This document shows, piece by piece, positions 1-12,800 of a stretch of DNA of 64,000 nt. The DNA is from Linepithema humile (taxonomy: Eukaryota > Arthropoda > Insecta > Hymenoptera > Formicidae), in contig NC_090130.1 of assembly GCF_040581485.1 (NCBI RefSeq), positions 19,409,656-19,473,655 on the forward strand, written 5' to 3'. Numbering within the stretch: the first letter of the stretch is position 1; each line of letters starts with the position of its first letter. Both the position numbers and the translations under genes were made by a program. The notes below the pieces were generated by a model. The model did not search any database. It was given only the letters and a program-made list of their open reading frames with translations, and was not told where the DNA came from.

Positions 1-74
1 AAAGTTATCGCGAGTATATATTATAGTATACGAGTATATATATGAGTATATTGTACAAGTATATACTTTATTTA

Positions 75-437
75 ATTTTAAAAATAAAAACACAAAGGAA
101 GCTCTTTTATAATCCAGAGCGGGGATTTTGTAACTTCTAGCGACGATATCGATATTGTTATGTTGTCGTTGCGCAGCTTTTTTGTCATCTATAATATCTG
201 CGCAACGATAACATAACGATATCGATAGCGTCGCTAGAAGTTATAGAATCCCCGCTCTGAACTGGAATAAGATCGCTCAATAAACTTATTTTATTCTTGT
301 ACAAACGTTTCGGCGCAACAATTTAGGCCATCTTCAGTGTAATCTTAGTTACAATAACAAACCTACAATAACAACGTAGATAATTATTCCAGCTCAGGGT
401 CTTAAAGAGCTTCCTTTGTGTTTTTATTTTTATTAAT
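75..437. repeat. Nested foldback (inverted-repeat) element
   Basis: Two inverted repeats lie one inside the other. The outer arms are about 75-105 and 403-437 and share the core CACAAAGGAAGCTCTTT. The inner arms are about 113-173 and 198-262; they share CGGGGATT and ATAACGATATCGAT-type blocks around a loop of about 20 bases. A diverged relative of the inner palindrome lies at about 24664-24763. No coding capacity is visible, so a non-autonomous MITE is the best reading. The interior between 262 and 403 shows nothing recognisable. Confidence 0.7.
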
Positions 438-493
438 TGTTTAAAGAATAACCCATAATATTTCTTATTAAGAATTATTTAATTTTTTTATAG

Positions 494-3400
494 AATGATA
501 TGTTTATTTCTTGGTCCAATATTATGTGTAATAAAGATATAAAAATAAAGAAAACTAGCAGAATTTGTGAACTGCATTTTAAGCCTGAAGATATTATTAA
601 AGAAGATGCATTTTTACAAGAAGATGGATCAGTCATTTATGTGCAAAGAAAAAATCCAAAATTAAAAGAAGAAGCTATTCCTACAATTTTTCCAATAAAA
701 AAAAGTATATCATATTATCAACAGATAGAACATAAAAGTGACAATGATGTTATGTCTTCTGACAAGTTTTCAGTTGAATATGAAACTTTGGAAACAGTTT
801 CAACAGAAAAATCAATTCCATCTACATCATGTGTGATAAATAAAGTATTGCAAATCAATAAACCTTTGCAAGAAGATGTATCTTTTATGTCAAGAAAAGA
901 AACAATTGAATTTTCTATTGAAGATATCAATATTGCTAAAAATATTAAAGTCCCAACAGTTTATTGGTTTACAAATATTAACAATAGCTGTATGATGTGG
1001 ACATGCTGGACAAGAGATTTGCATAATATTTTAAGACGTGTTATTATTAAAGCAAATATGAAAGTTCAAGTAAATATAATTCAATAAAACAATATTATTT
1101 AATATATATGTACATTTATACCAATAATTTATTAAAATGTTGATATATAAAATAGGTATTTATTGGAGATAAAGAAATTTCTTTTGACACAAAAATAATT
1201 CATAACATACAAGAAATTGAACAAATTTTGAAGAAATTAGAAAATTTTTTTCCTTGCCAAAAAGTTAATAATGAAAACAGGTTTGTGCATCAAATTATAT
1301 TTTTATGTTTTACATAAATAATACTAAAGTAATAACAAAAATATTATTTTAGTCTTTTATATTAATAAAAATATTTACTTTTATTTTTTAGAAAGTTTTT
1401 ATTTAATAAAATTGTGTATTATAATATAGCTTATATTATATGTAATATAAGCTGTATTATAATATACTGTGCACTATACAAATAAAAATAAAATGAAAAA
1501 CACACTTTAAATAAAATGCACTAACCAATTTTACAGGGTTACAAATTGTCATGGTTTTGTAATTAAAGAGCAATATAGAGGAGAGAACATGAGATGTTTG
1601 GCTTGTAAGAGAAATTGAAAAATATTATTAAGAAAAGCGCATAATTTAACACCAATGCAAAAATTAAGAAATAAAAGCAAAAAATTACAAGTGTCAAATT
1701 TAAATCACAAACGTCGAGAAAAGAGGCTTCGAAACAAAGTATATTAAATATTTATATATTTTTTTATAACATACAAATTACATTTTTTATTGGAATTTAT
1801 TTTTTAACTTAACATATTTGTATATAGATTATAAAATTATATAACAAAATAAAATATTTGAAACATAAGTGCACTCAATGTAATGAAAAAATAATCGAAG
1901 AAACTATTTCCAAATTACCACAAAATCAACAATTGGCAGTACAAGCTTGTTTTGCAGCAGCAAAGTTAAAAGATAACAGAGGCATGAGATATTCGAATGA
2001 ATGGGTATATGAATGCATTTTACTTCGGATTAAAAGTGCAAAAACCTACAATTATTTAAGATCTCATAATATTCTAACATTACCTTCAAATAAAACACTA
2101 AATCGTTATATTAAAATTGTCAAAGGTTGTTATGGTTTTCAATCGAGCACATTTGAAATATTGAAAAAGAAAACGGCAAACATGGAACCTAATGATGTGC
2201 GAGGTATACATACAATATTTGATTTACAAAAATCAATTTTATTAATATGCAATGCAATTTTTACGTAATACAAACATAAAACATAAATCGTATATCGATA
2301 GATATTATATATTTTAATAGCCAAAAAAATTTTTTTAGGTGTTTTGTTGTTGGATGAAATGAAATTATCAAAAACTTTATATTTTAATAGAACAAATCTA
2401 AAAGTTGAAGGCTTTGTTAATTTAGATAAATATACTCCAGAAGAACAAAAGAAAAAAAAGGGGGACCATGCATTGGTTCTTATGTTTCAGCCTTTTAAAG
2501 GAACATGGGTTCAATCTTTAGCTTGCTTCTTAAGTGTTGGCAGCGCAAGTGCATCAATTTTGCATAAAATTATTATGGAGTGTATTATTTTAACAGAACA
2601 ATGTGGACTAAAAGTAGACGCTGTAGTGTCAGATGGAGCATCATGGAATCGATCTATGTGGAATATATTTGGAGTAAAAGAAGAATGTGTTAGTATACAA
2701 CATATTGTAGATGTAGAAAGACGCTTGTGGTTTATTTCTGATTTTCCACATTTAATAAAATGTCTTCGAAATTATTTTTCTCAGTTTGATCGATATGCAG
2801 GAATTTGGGTGAGTTTAAAAATTTGCATCATAAGAAACAAAAATCTAAGTACACATAATTTCTTTCAAATAATTATTTAATTTAATAATTAAAAAATATG
2901 ATAAACAATTATAATCAAACACTGAATAATTATAAATTATAATATATTTTTTATAATTTTATATTGTTCATATTTCTTTATATTAACATAGAAGCATACT
3001 ATACATTTAATATGCAGTTGGCATTAAACAATTTCATATAGTTATTCTCCGTTACGTACAGACTCCAGATGGTATAATTTCTTTAAAACATTGGTATGCG
3101 ATACTTGCCATTGAAAATCCTCATGGTTTTAATTTAAAATCTAGTTATTATTTGGATGAAAACCATATTAAACCTAAGTATTACCAAAAAATGAATGTAG
3201 CAATGGCATTTCGAGTATGTAGATAAAGCTATACCGACCCGACAGTTTATTAAGCGTTAAATACTAAATCTGCTTCTTTGATTGATTTAAATCATTTAGG
3301 ATAAAATCTACACCAATCAAAGCAGATTTAATATTTTGTACGCATACTAAACAATCGGTGTAAACTAAGTCATTATTATAATCATATATGTTATATATAT

Positions 3401-4958
3401 GAATACAATGAAATTAAATGTTTTATGCAATTTTCAGTTTTTTAATGTGGCACCTACCATGCAAATATTGAAAGAAGCAAATATTCATCATGATTTGAAT
3501 GATGCTGACGGCTCAATTAAATTTTGCAAAAGAGTGAATGCATTAATCACTGCTATGAATAGTCGTACTCCGAAGAACTCATTGCGACCGGATAACAAAA
3601 TTTACAAGGTAATCATATATAACATAGCAAGTGATTTTATAATATAGTAATTAACATTTAGCGTTGAATTATATAAAATTGTAATCAATTTTTAATTTTA
3701 TTAACTATTATAATGATTATCCATATATATGTACTTTACAGAATGTCGAAGATTTTTAAAATTTTTTAATTCAATGGGAAAAAGAAGCTAAAAAAATGCA
3801 TTATAATTTTATAACTGATCAAACTTGTTATGGTTTAAAAATTTCTTTGAAAGCTACTCTTGAGATTTGTTCTTTTTTGATTAATAAATGCAAATTTCAA
3901 TATTTAATGACATCTAGATTAAATCAAGATAATTTAGAGGTATATTTCGTTTTTAAAATATAAATAAAAAATATTTGTAATGCATAACTTTTTAAAAATA
4001 TTAATAAAATATGTAATGTATATATAATTTATAATTATTTTTGTAGAGATTTTTTGGGATGATGCGAAATTGTGGTTCCAATGATCATCCTGACTCTCAA
4101 TTATTTATACAAATATACAGGTTGATATCAACGTATTCTCTTGTAAAGCCCCCTAAAGGTTGTAACGTATCTACTGGAGAAATAATGAACGTTCTTCTCA
4201 ATATTAAAGATATAGAAGATACAAAAGAAAGAGAAGAACAATGGATAAGTCAGATAGATACTATTTTGGATAGAGGAAGGAATAATGAAATTTTAGCATA
4301 TGCCCCATCAATTCTTAATGATCATGATTTGCATATATGTACTACTTCAGATTATATTCTGACGTACATTGCTGGATATGTGGCAAGAAAAGGAAATAGG
4401 TTTTCTAAAAATATTATTAATAATAAAAATGTTATTTGCGAAGAATGTTTGAAGACGTTGATTTTACAACCAAATGATGTAATACCAGAAAGACATAAAT
4501 TAATTCAAATAAAAACAAAGGGATATTTAAAAAATCCTTCAATAGCTTTATTTAATTTGCTTTCAATTTTGGAAAAAGGAATAATAGAGGCAACAAAATG
4601 TGGAGAAATTAATGTTAATACATTATTTGAAATAATGGAATTAATTGACGAAGAAAAAAATTTACTCACTCTCATCGGTTGTGAAAAACATAAATATGAA
4701 TTTACTAAAAATATTATTCGCTTTTATTTAATAACACGGATGTTTTTTTTGGTCAAGCAAGCGAACAAAAATGATAAAGCTGAAAGAGAAAAAACAAAGG
4801 AAAAAAGGAAATCTTCCAAATTAGTTCAATTAAATATTCCAAATGCTACAAATATGCATTCTCAAATAATTAATGAAACAAATACGGTTGAAACTGTAAT
4901 ACAAATGAAAACAAATGCAAAAAGGCGTAAAATTGAAATAACTTCTAAAAAACAATAG
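494..4958 (+). pseudogene. P-element/THAP9-like transposase, multi-exon, two in-frame stops
   Basis: A DNA transposase of the P superfamily (THAP zinc finger plus RNase H-like nuclease with GTP-binding insertion). I place exons at 494-1069, 1156-1280, 1537-1738, 1828-2203, 2339-2808, 3062-3214, 3438-3608, 3742-3939 and 4047-4958. All have GT-AG borders and compatible phase, giving about 1,060 codons. Exon 494-1069 carries the C-terminal half of the THAP domain (ICELHFKPEDI, then AIPTIFP); the zinc-binding CxxxxC half should lie upstream and was not found. LLLDEMKL and VSDGASWNRSMW near the start and end of 2339-2808 fit the first two catalytic Asp regions. QTPDG, QKMNVAMAF, MTSRLNQD and FFGMMRNCGSNDHP match conserved C-terminal blocks. 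Two stops break the frame: TGA at 1616-1618 and TAA at 3757-3759. No terminal inverted repeats were recognised. It is probably a recently inactivated element; exon borders are inferred. Confidence 0.85.
3237..3360. repeat. Small foldback inside a transposase intron
   Basis: The intron between transposase exons at 3214 and 3438 contains inverted blocks. CTAAATCTGCTTCTTTGATTG pairs with CAATCAAAGCAGATTTA, and CACCGA-type ends flank them near 3227-3232 and 3354-3360. It looks like a short MITE inserted in an intron of the P-like transposase. Confidence 0.5.
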
Positions 4959-5295
4959 CGTAAAAAGTAAGCGTTAAACTTTATATATATTTTATATACT
5001 TACTTTTATATTTTATAAAAAAAAAATGTTTATTTTATAAAATAAAAAATAATTTACTTTTTAATACAATTTATTGTCATATTTACAATTCCAATCCCTA
5101 TTTTTATAAAATTAAAATTCATATATATATACATAATTTGTAATATAGATAGAAAGCTAATATGCTTTCACGATAATAATTTCAAGATATAATAATCTTC
5201 TCTAATATCTAATTTAAATTAAAATTATCAAAATATTTATTATATGCAATCAAATGTTTAAACTATTGTTTGATTTTATAAATATTGTATTATTT

Positions 5296-5580
5296 TTACA
5301 ATTTATCAACAATTTTTAAAAATTTATTTACTTCCTCAATATTTTCAATTACAATAAATTTTGAAAAAGAATGAATTTCATTATTTATATAAATATTAAT
5401 CTGTCCATTTTGCAAAAAAGCAATTCTTTTTCTTACACTATAATCACTTTCTATTTTTTGAAAACCAAAAAACATTTCATTCCCTCTTGAACAACTCCAT
5501 TCAGTAGAAGGAAATGTAATAAACTCCAAGTTGTCTTGCAAATATTTAAAATTATTGCGTCCATCATTTTTAGATTTCAT
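5296..5580 (-). CDS. Unrecognised 94-residue ORF downstream of the P-like element
   Basis: An open frame on the minus strand starts MKSKNDGRNN and ends FLKIVDKL. It is preceded on that strand by a plausible intron acceptor (TTTCAG) a few bases upstream of the ATG, so it may be a terminal exon rather than a whole gene. No motif that I recognise is present, and there is no signal peptide or membrane segment. The composition (Ile, Asn, Lys, Phe) follows the local AT bias. It lies just beyond the P-like transposase, convergent with it, and could be an accessory frame of that transposon or chance. I do not assign a function. Confidence 0.25.
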   Translation of the reverse strand: MKSKNDGRNNFKYLQDNLEFITFPSTEWSCSRGNEMFFGFQKIESDYSVRKRIAFLQNGQINIYINNEIHSFSKFIVIENIEEVNKFLKIVDKL

Positions 5581-6490
5581 CTTGTTTCTTTGTCTGAAAT
5601 GCTAAAAAATAATAAAGTAATATAAATATTATTTTTCTACAACATTAATATTTTTACTTTAAAACTGACTTTTGTTTTTCTTTTTTAATACTACTTCTAT
5701 ACTATATCTATTATAAATAAATACAATATTATATATTATAATACTTTTTAATATTATTACCTTTTTTCTCTGCAGAAATGTGTGTGTATATGTATATTTT
5801 ATTTTTAATCTTTATTTTCTTGAATACTGATACTGATAAGTATATTCTAAATTATATATATTATCATCTACGGCGTTTTCTTCTCTAAAATATATTTATA
5901 ATTATATTAACCTTATTTAAGATAAACATAGTTTGTATTATATAAGATTTATATTCTTTATATTCTTTATGTTCTTTAAAAATTTGTAACATTTTTTTTA
6001 TTTTTTAAAAATTTATTTGTTTATTTCAATTTCATACTTACGTTCCATGCTTTTCTAATCCTTATAACCTTTTCTCTCACTGTGGTCTCATCTGTCATTG
6101 ACAATTTAAAGATGGCGACGAAATGTTGCAAGTTATTCCACTCGGCAAACCTCCTCCTTCACGGAACATTTTTCGTGACCACTTTCAATCTATGTAGTTA
6201 CGTCTCCTTACTTTTACTTCGTGCTTGTATTGCTCGAGTTAAATTCATTGAATTTGTTGAGTTTAATAAATATAATTATATACATATATATATAATTATA
6301 TCTATTAAAGAGGTATACCAACATACATACCAACATTATTTGTTTCTTTCATAGACTGATTTGCAGTTAATCTTTTTTTATTACAATAAAATTTGCTCTA
6401 TAAACTCAACAAATTCAATTAATTTAACTCAAGCAATACAAGACAGCGTTGAGTTGTCATAAATCATAAAGATTCTAGATGGTTATGTCT

Positions 6491-6606
6491 ATCTCATTTT
6501 TCGGTCCTAGTGAAACTAACTCGAACTTGAATTATCGTAAACACCCTATATCTCATTTTTCGGTCCTAGTGAAACTAACTCGAACTTGAATTATCGTAAA
6601 CACCCT
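6491..6606. repeat. 58-bp direct tandem duplication
   Basis: The segment beginning ATCTCATTTTTCGGTCCTAG occurs twice head to tail (6491-6548 and 6549-6606) with no mismatch seen by eye. It lies about 245 bp upstream of the UTP20 start codon, so it may duplicate promoter-proximal sequence. Confidence 0.85.
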
Positions 6607-6850
6607 TTGGCCCATTCCTAGTTCTAGGGATTCTAGTTGTACAATGGTATATACTGTGTTCAGATGGCGCAAAAATCGTTCCCACTTTCACAAGAAGAAG
6701 AGTTTGTATCGCATGTGGATCGCACGTGATATTTGCATTTCCTTAAGATTTAGTTTTTGACCTGCATATTTACGACTGTATAAATTAAATAAAGTGAATA
6801 GTGTATTGATTAAATTTAACAAATGTGTTAAGATAATCTATTGGAACAAA

Positions 6851-9800
6851 ATGAAGAACAAACCAATTCGTCATAAGGAAATAAACACTTTCCAGGTATA
6901 TTGAAGTTGACTAAAGCGTAAATCTAACCTGATTCTATGTTATACTTTTTAACTGGCCTTCTTTTTTGTAGTTCAAACCGTTCTCCAAAAGAGTGACGGA
7001 AATTGATGTCGATGTCTTTCATCGTGTGACACATATAAATGAAGATGATCCTGAAGAAGTTGAAACGTATTTTTTTAAAACTCTGCAAAAATGGAATTTT
7101 CTTAACCTAACAGATGGTTATTCGACTTTTAAGAAGCAAGTACGGGATATAATCACATTGCCGCAGTTACTTCATAAGAAACAATACATAATCGACATAC
7201 TTATGGAATATCTAAAAAAACGGGATCCTTCATTTTTGCAGCCGATTCTAGAGTGAGTATACATAGAAGAAATTTGGTTCATGACAAAAAACAGCTTTTT
7301 AAAAAAAGTGTGTTTAACAACATTGTTTATTTGGTAATATTGTAACACAGTATTCTATGTATTAATTTTTGGTTCAATTTAGTTTGGTATTTTTTTATTA
7401 TATAAACTTGGGATAAATTTTTTGTTTTTTATTTTTTTTTAAATATAATAAAAATAAAATCCTTTTTTTTTAACCTGATTTTTCTTTCAATTTTAAAAAT
7501 TATGACTAGGCTAGTTTTAATGAACAATAAATTGTAGATATTAGAACTAAAAAGAAATGTAAAAAGCTAAAAAGTTTTGTCATAAGCTAAGTTCTTTTGA
7601 AAAGAATTGTTTAAATATTTATTTGAATATATCTATATCTTTACTTCCCATAGGTTAGTGGTAGCTGTAGCAAGAGATCTTCAAAAAGACTTTTATGAAT
7701 ATTTTCCAGAATTCTTGTCTGAAATAATTAATTTGTTACAAACAAAAGACATCGAGCAAATTGAGCATACATTTATGACTTTGGCATATCTGTTTAAATT
7801 TCTCTGGCGATATTTAGTAAAAAATATAAGAACTGTGATCAATTTATTGCTACCATTACTGGCTGATGCACAACCAGTCTATATAAACAGGTTTGCTGCT
7901 GAAAGTTTCGCATTTGTAGTTCGCAAAATCAAGGATAAAGATTCCTTCCTAAAATTAGTGTTACATATTTTAAAGGATAATGCAACTGGAGTAACAGGTT
8001 TTGGAAGATTATTGTTTGAAGTTGTATCTGGTACTTCAGGGCAATTTCACTCTTGTGCCGAGCAAATACTATTACTTTATTTTAATGCTTTGCAAGATGA
8101 CTCTGTTAATCAAAAGCTTACTTATGAATTATTGAAAGAGATTGTAAGTTGCATATTAGAAAATTTAAATCCACAAAAATGTGGTATTATGTGGAACGTT
8201 ATATTAAAAGTGATAGATTTGTTTGTTGAAAAATTGAAGTATTCTAAGGAGGAACAATCTTTAATTCTATTTCTGCGTCTTATACATATCATTATCAGTT
8301 ATAAAAATGGAAAATTTCTAATTGATGCCATATCTTTAATTAAAAGATTTGCTATTATAATAGACACATTAAATAATGATATTAATATCTTGCATGAAGT
8401 TATGAATGTGTCTGTTGCCATTCTCTTAGCATCCAATGTAAAATTGACACAGGAAAATTCGAGTCAACTGTTATTGAAAATTTTAACAGTGAACAATATA
8501 GAATTATTGTATGCTGCTGTTGAAAATTTAATACACCATTCTTCCTTTGATTCTTTAGTATTACCGCACATAATGCGACACAGCATTTCTATTGGATTTG
8601 AAAGTAGAACGTTACTTCTATTTACTAAAATAATTCTTGCAAAAGCACCACCTTGCCTTAATGGTACAACTTTGCACAAATGGAGGAAATATATTTTAGA
8701 TATACGTAATATTAGAGTTGAGAGTATTGATTATCTTTTAAAAGAATTGAGGACATTATCTACTGATATTGTTTCACTGGATGCAGTGAGGATTTTGATA
8801 ATCTTATCACACTTAAAACCATTATGTGAAACATTTAAGAATGCGTTAAAAGATGGGTTGTTATTTTTATATAAAAAATTATTAGCTAATAACGCTGATA
8901 CTGTATATGTTAATAAAACTAGTTTTATATTTTTATTAATGCTGGAAACAATAATACATATATCAGAATCAAGCGATCTTCATGATTTTTTGGTGCAATT
9001 TGATATAAAAATAATTGATCTTATTAACAAATATTATGAAAACAAGTATATATTAAACGCAATAGATTTCTGTTTAACATATTTTGCTAAGTCGCAGTAT
9101 CATGCTTTCTATATTAATTCTGCATCATTTGACATATTAAACAACAAAATAGTGAAAAAAATGAATTCACCTTACAGCAATATTCGATTAATTGTAACGC
9201 ATTTGTATTCTTTGTTTTCCAATGTTGAAGATTTGAAAAAATACTCAAGGCAAGATAATGAAAAAAATGCTATGGAACTTGTCTATTTGGCAGAATGTGA
9301 ATTGGTGACAGTGCAAAATTACCGTGCCAAGTTGTTGCATTTGCAAGCTTTAGAATTTCAAAGTAACGCTGTAGCTCATTTATATCCGAAGTATTACGAA
9401 TTTCCATTAAGATACTTAATAGGCAATTTGTATGTGAATTTTTCTTTACTTTGGCAGCCTGTAAGTATAGTCATAGCCAGTTATAGTAACAAGAAATGCT
9501 CACAGTTCTGGCCAACGTTTCTGGCCGAATTAACATTCAATAATGTGTCAGAAATTGAGTGGAAACCATCGTTTGATTGCCAAGTCATTTCGTCGTTAGA
9601 AATGCTGGTGGAAAAGCATAACGACAAACCTGATTTTGAAAATCACAAGATTCTTCTTTGGAAATGTATGACTTATTTCTCACATTATGCTGAGATGAAA
9701 AACAAAGATTTAACCGGATTATTTATTGATTTTGTAAATACCAATTTTTTTAAATCTACCTCTGAAGATGGCAAATATTGTAATATTGAGAAACGTAAGG

Positions 9801-12800
9801 AATCAATCAATAATGCCGATGCAGATAACGATACAGACATCGAGAGCGACAAAGAAAGTGATGAAACAGCAAAAACTGTGCAAACTAAGATGAAGAATAG
9901 AAGTTACAAAGTAAAACTTTTACTCGCACAGTTGGAGATATTTGATAAAATGCTAAATCCGAAAATGTTACACAGAGAAGTTGAAATGCAGCAGATCTAT
10001 TTGGATTTACTTTGTTCGAAAAATTCCGACATACAGAAAGCAGCCTTAAGTTGTCTCTTTGCATATAAATATAAATATCTCTTGCCGTACAAAAGTTCTC
10101 TGTATAATTTAATAAATGAGAAAAATTTGAAGAATGAACTCACGCGCTTTAAACTGGATCAAGAAAGTAACATGATAGAAGAAGAGCATCGTGAGAATCT
10201 CATACCCATCGTAATGAGAATTATCTATGCAAAAATGATGACGAAGACAGGTGTAAGAACTGGCGGGAAAGCCAGTGGATATACGCGGCGAAAGATCATA
10301 TTACGCTTTTTAAGCGGTACGCAGGAAAAAGAAATGATTGTATTTATTAAAATGGCTTTCAGATCTTTCAAATCGTATACGTTGCTGGAAACGGATGAAG
10401 CGTTTAATTTACAGCAATACATCGAGAATATCATCAATACGATCGATTTAAATAACGTTGTACCACCTAAACGCATGCAAAGCACTGTGAATCTATTGGC
10501 GATAATAATCGAACAGTTTGGCGGAAAAATGTCGACCGAATTATTACCTCGTTTGCTCAGAATACTGATTTGTATTTTGGCGGAAGTGACTGGAATCTTG
10601 CAGAGATCGGAAGAGGTTTATTCAGGATATCTACCAGTAATTAAGAACGTGAAAACAAGTTGCATTAATATGCTGGCTCGATTTTTCACGCATTTTGAGG
10701 ACTACAATTGGCAGCAGCATGAAATGAACGCGCTTTATCATGTTGCGATATTTCCTTGGTTGCATAAGTTACCTATGGAAGGTATACATAGTCCTACGGC
10801 CTTGTTGAAGCTATTTATGGCATGGGGTCAAAATTCGCGGTATTATCCATTGTTCATGAGGCATCAAGAAAATGATAAGTCGATCAGTCCTCTCCCTTAT
10901 ATTATGCAACTCCTTTTAAATCCCAAAACACATCAATCTGTTGTTAACGCTATTATGGAAATTGTCGAAAAGATGTTAACGTTACAAGATTACGGATGCT
11001 GTAACGAAGATGCGATGCAAGTGGATGTACAGTTCTTACCGCTAATACCAGTACTGACAAACCTACTCGAAGTGGAGAAGAAAGTGTCTTCAAGCGGAAT
11101 TAATTACGGTTCCGCCATTCTTCTACCGTATGTCCCTCATATTTTGCAGTTTATCAAGAATAGGTTTAAAGGATTCAATAAAGGTGTAAACAAAACCGAA
11201 TTGATCATATTGTCACGTATCTCTGAATTTGTCGCAGACGCCGAAACGTGTGAAATGTTATTGAAATTGTTATTACCCATATTAATCAAGAAGGCTACAT
11301 TTGGTAACAACGAAGAAGTTATTACGAAACTATTGACGACCGTTACAAATCTCATAAAAATTGTGGACAAGCCAGAGACTCATGTGCGTTCTATTGCACC
11401 GCTCGCAAGCCTTTTGTCAGATTTGTCTACTCGCAAACTCTTTCTACTATTATACAGTATTATTGCCGAGAGATCCTCAGAAGAGTTTCATGAAACAATG
11501 ACGCGAGATTGCGATATTTTGACTATGCTTAATGCATGGGATTACAAGTGGATTGACCAGCCCGATTTTCAGAAAAGATTGGACGCCTTTGGAAAGATTA
11601 GCACTATGGTTGAGAAAAATACAATCACATTAGAATTCGGTGTAATTGTGATACACAATTGCTTTTATTTCCTCAAGACTGAGTCGGATTTAGCGATAAA
11701 AGATTGCTCTGGACAATGCTTGAAGCTCGTCGTATCGAAATTAGCGAAGGAGAATAAAAGCAATACTTTAAACAGACGTTATTTGATGGATGACACAATC
11801 CTGGCGCTTACGAGAAAGGGAATCACTAGCAAGAATGAGACTGTTCGCCTTCAGTCGATAGCACTTTTGGGGTATATGGCTTTAGAATGTGCAGACGTGC
11901 ATCCTATTTTACAAGACTTATCTTTACTTGCTAATCGGGCTGATTCCGAAGTTGATTTCTTCGAGAATATGCAACATTTGCAGTTACACAGAAGAGCTCG
12001 CGCATTACTGAAATTTTGCACACTCGTTAAAACGTTGCAGAAGCCGATTAATCCTAAAACATTGACACAATTCATCCTCCCTCTCTGTTCGTCATATCTA
12101 TGTAACGAGACGTTTGTTCATAAAAATAGCCTTATTGACGTCGCTATTGAAACTGTCGGAATAGTGTGCAAGCTTTTACCATGGCATTATTATGAGATCA
12201 TTTTGAAACATTATTTGGGCAAGCTGAGGAGCTCCACGGAATATCAAAAACAAATTGTTAGAATAGTAGTCATGATATTGGATTCTTTCCACTATGATCT
12301 CTCCAAGTATAAATCGACAAAAGAAATTACGCAAATTGAAACTTCTTCAACAGAAGATCGTAATATTTTGATTGACGAAAAAGAAACTACAACGATTGGG
12401 GAAAATGAAAAGCTTGAGGACACGGAACGAGAAGCTCAAGAGAAATTAGAGGAAGCATTAAACGATGAAAATGTCGATAATGTCGAGGAAGTAATTGAAA
12501 TGAATGAAACGATAAAAGAAAGCATACCAATAATTGATAAACAAATGCTACTTTCTCCATACGGAGCAAAGAGAGTGATATTTAGTATATCGAAGAGTTT
12601 ATTACCTGAACTGCATCGATCTATCGTGGCCAGATCTCAACAAGACAATAGTCATAAAATCAACCGAAAAAGAATTGCGTCCGAAACGGAGGAAGACGAT
12701 CTACTACGCGTTCCTATTGCTCTTGCATTCGTTAAATTACTACAGAAAATGCCTGAAGATCTTCTGGAAATAAACTTGCCAGGGTAAGTTTGTAATATTA

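Larger units (their letters stand above)
4959..6850. other. AT-rich spacer between P-like element and UTP20
   Basis: Apart from the doubtful minus-strand frame at 5296-5580 I see no gene. Two structures stand out. The first is a foldback with arms about 6223-6267 and 6399-6455 (GTATTGCTCGAGTTAAATT against its complement). The second is a perfect-looking 58-bp tandem duplication at 6491-6548 and 6549-6606. The UTP20 promoter should lie in roughly 6610-6850, but no core element is obvious. Confidence 0.6.

Noticed and set aside
6082..6354. 90-codon frame upstream of UTP20
   Set aside because: No recognisable motif, overlaps one arm of a foldback repeat, and lies in AT-rich sequence.
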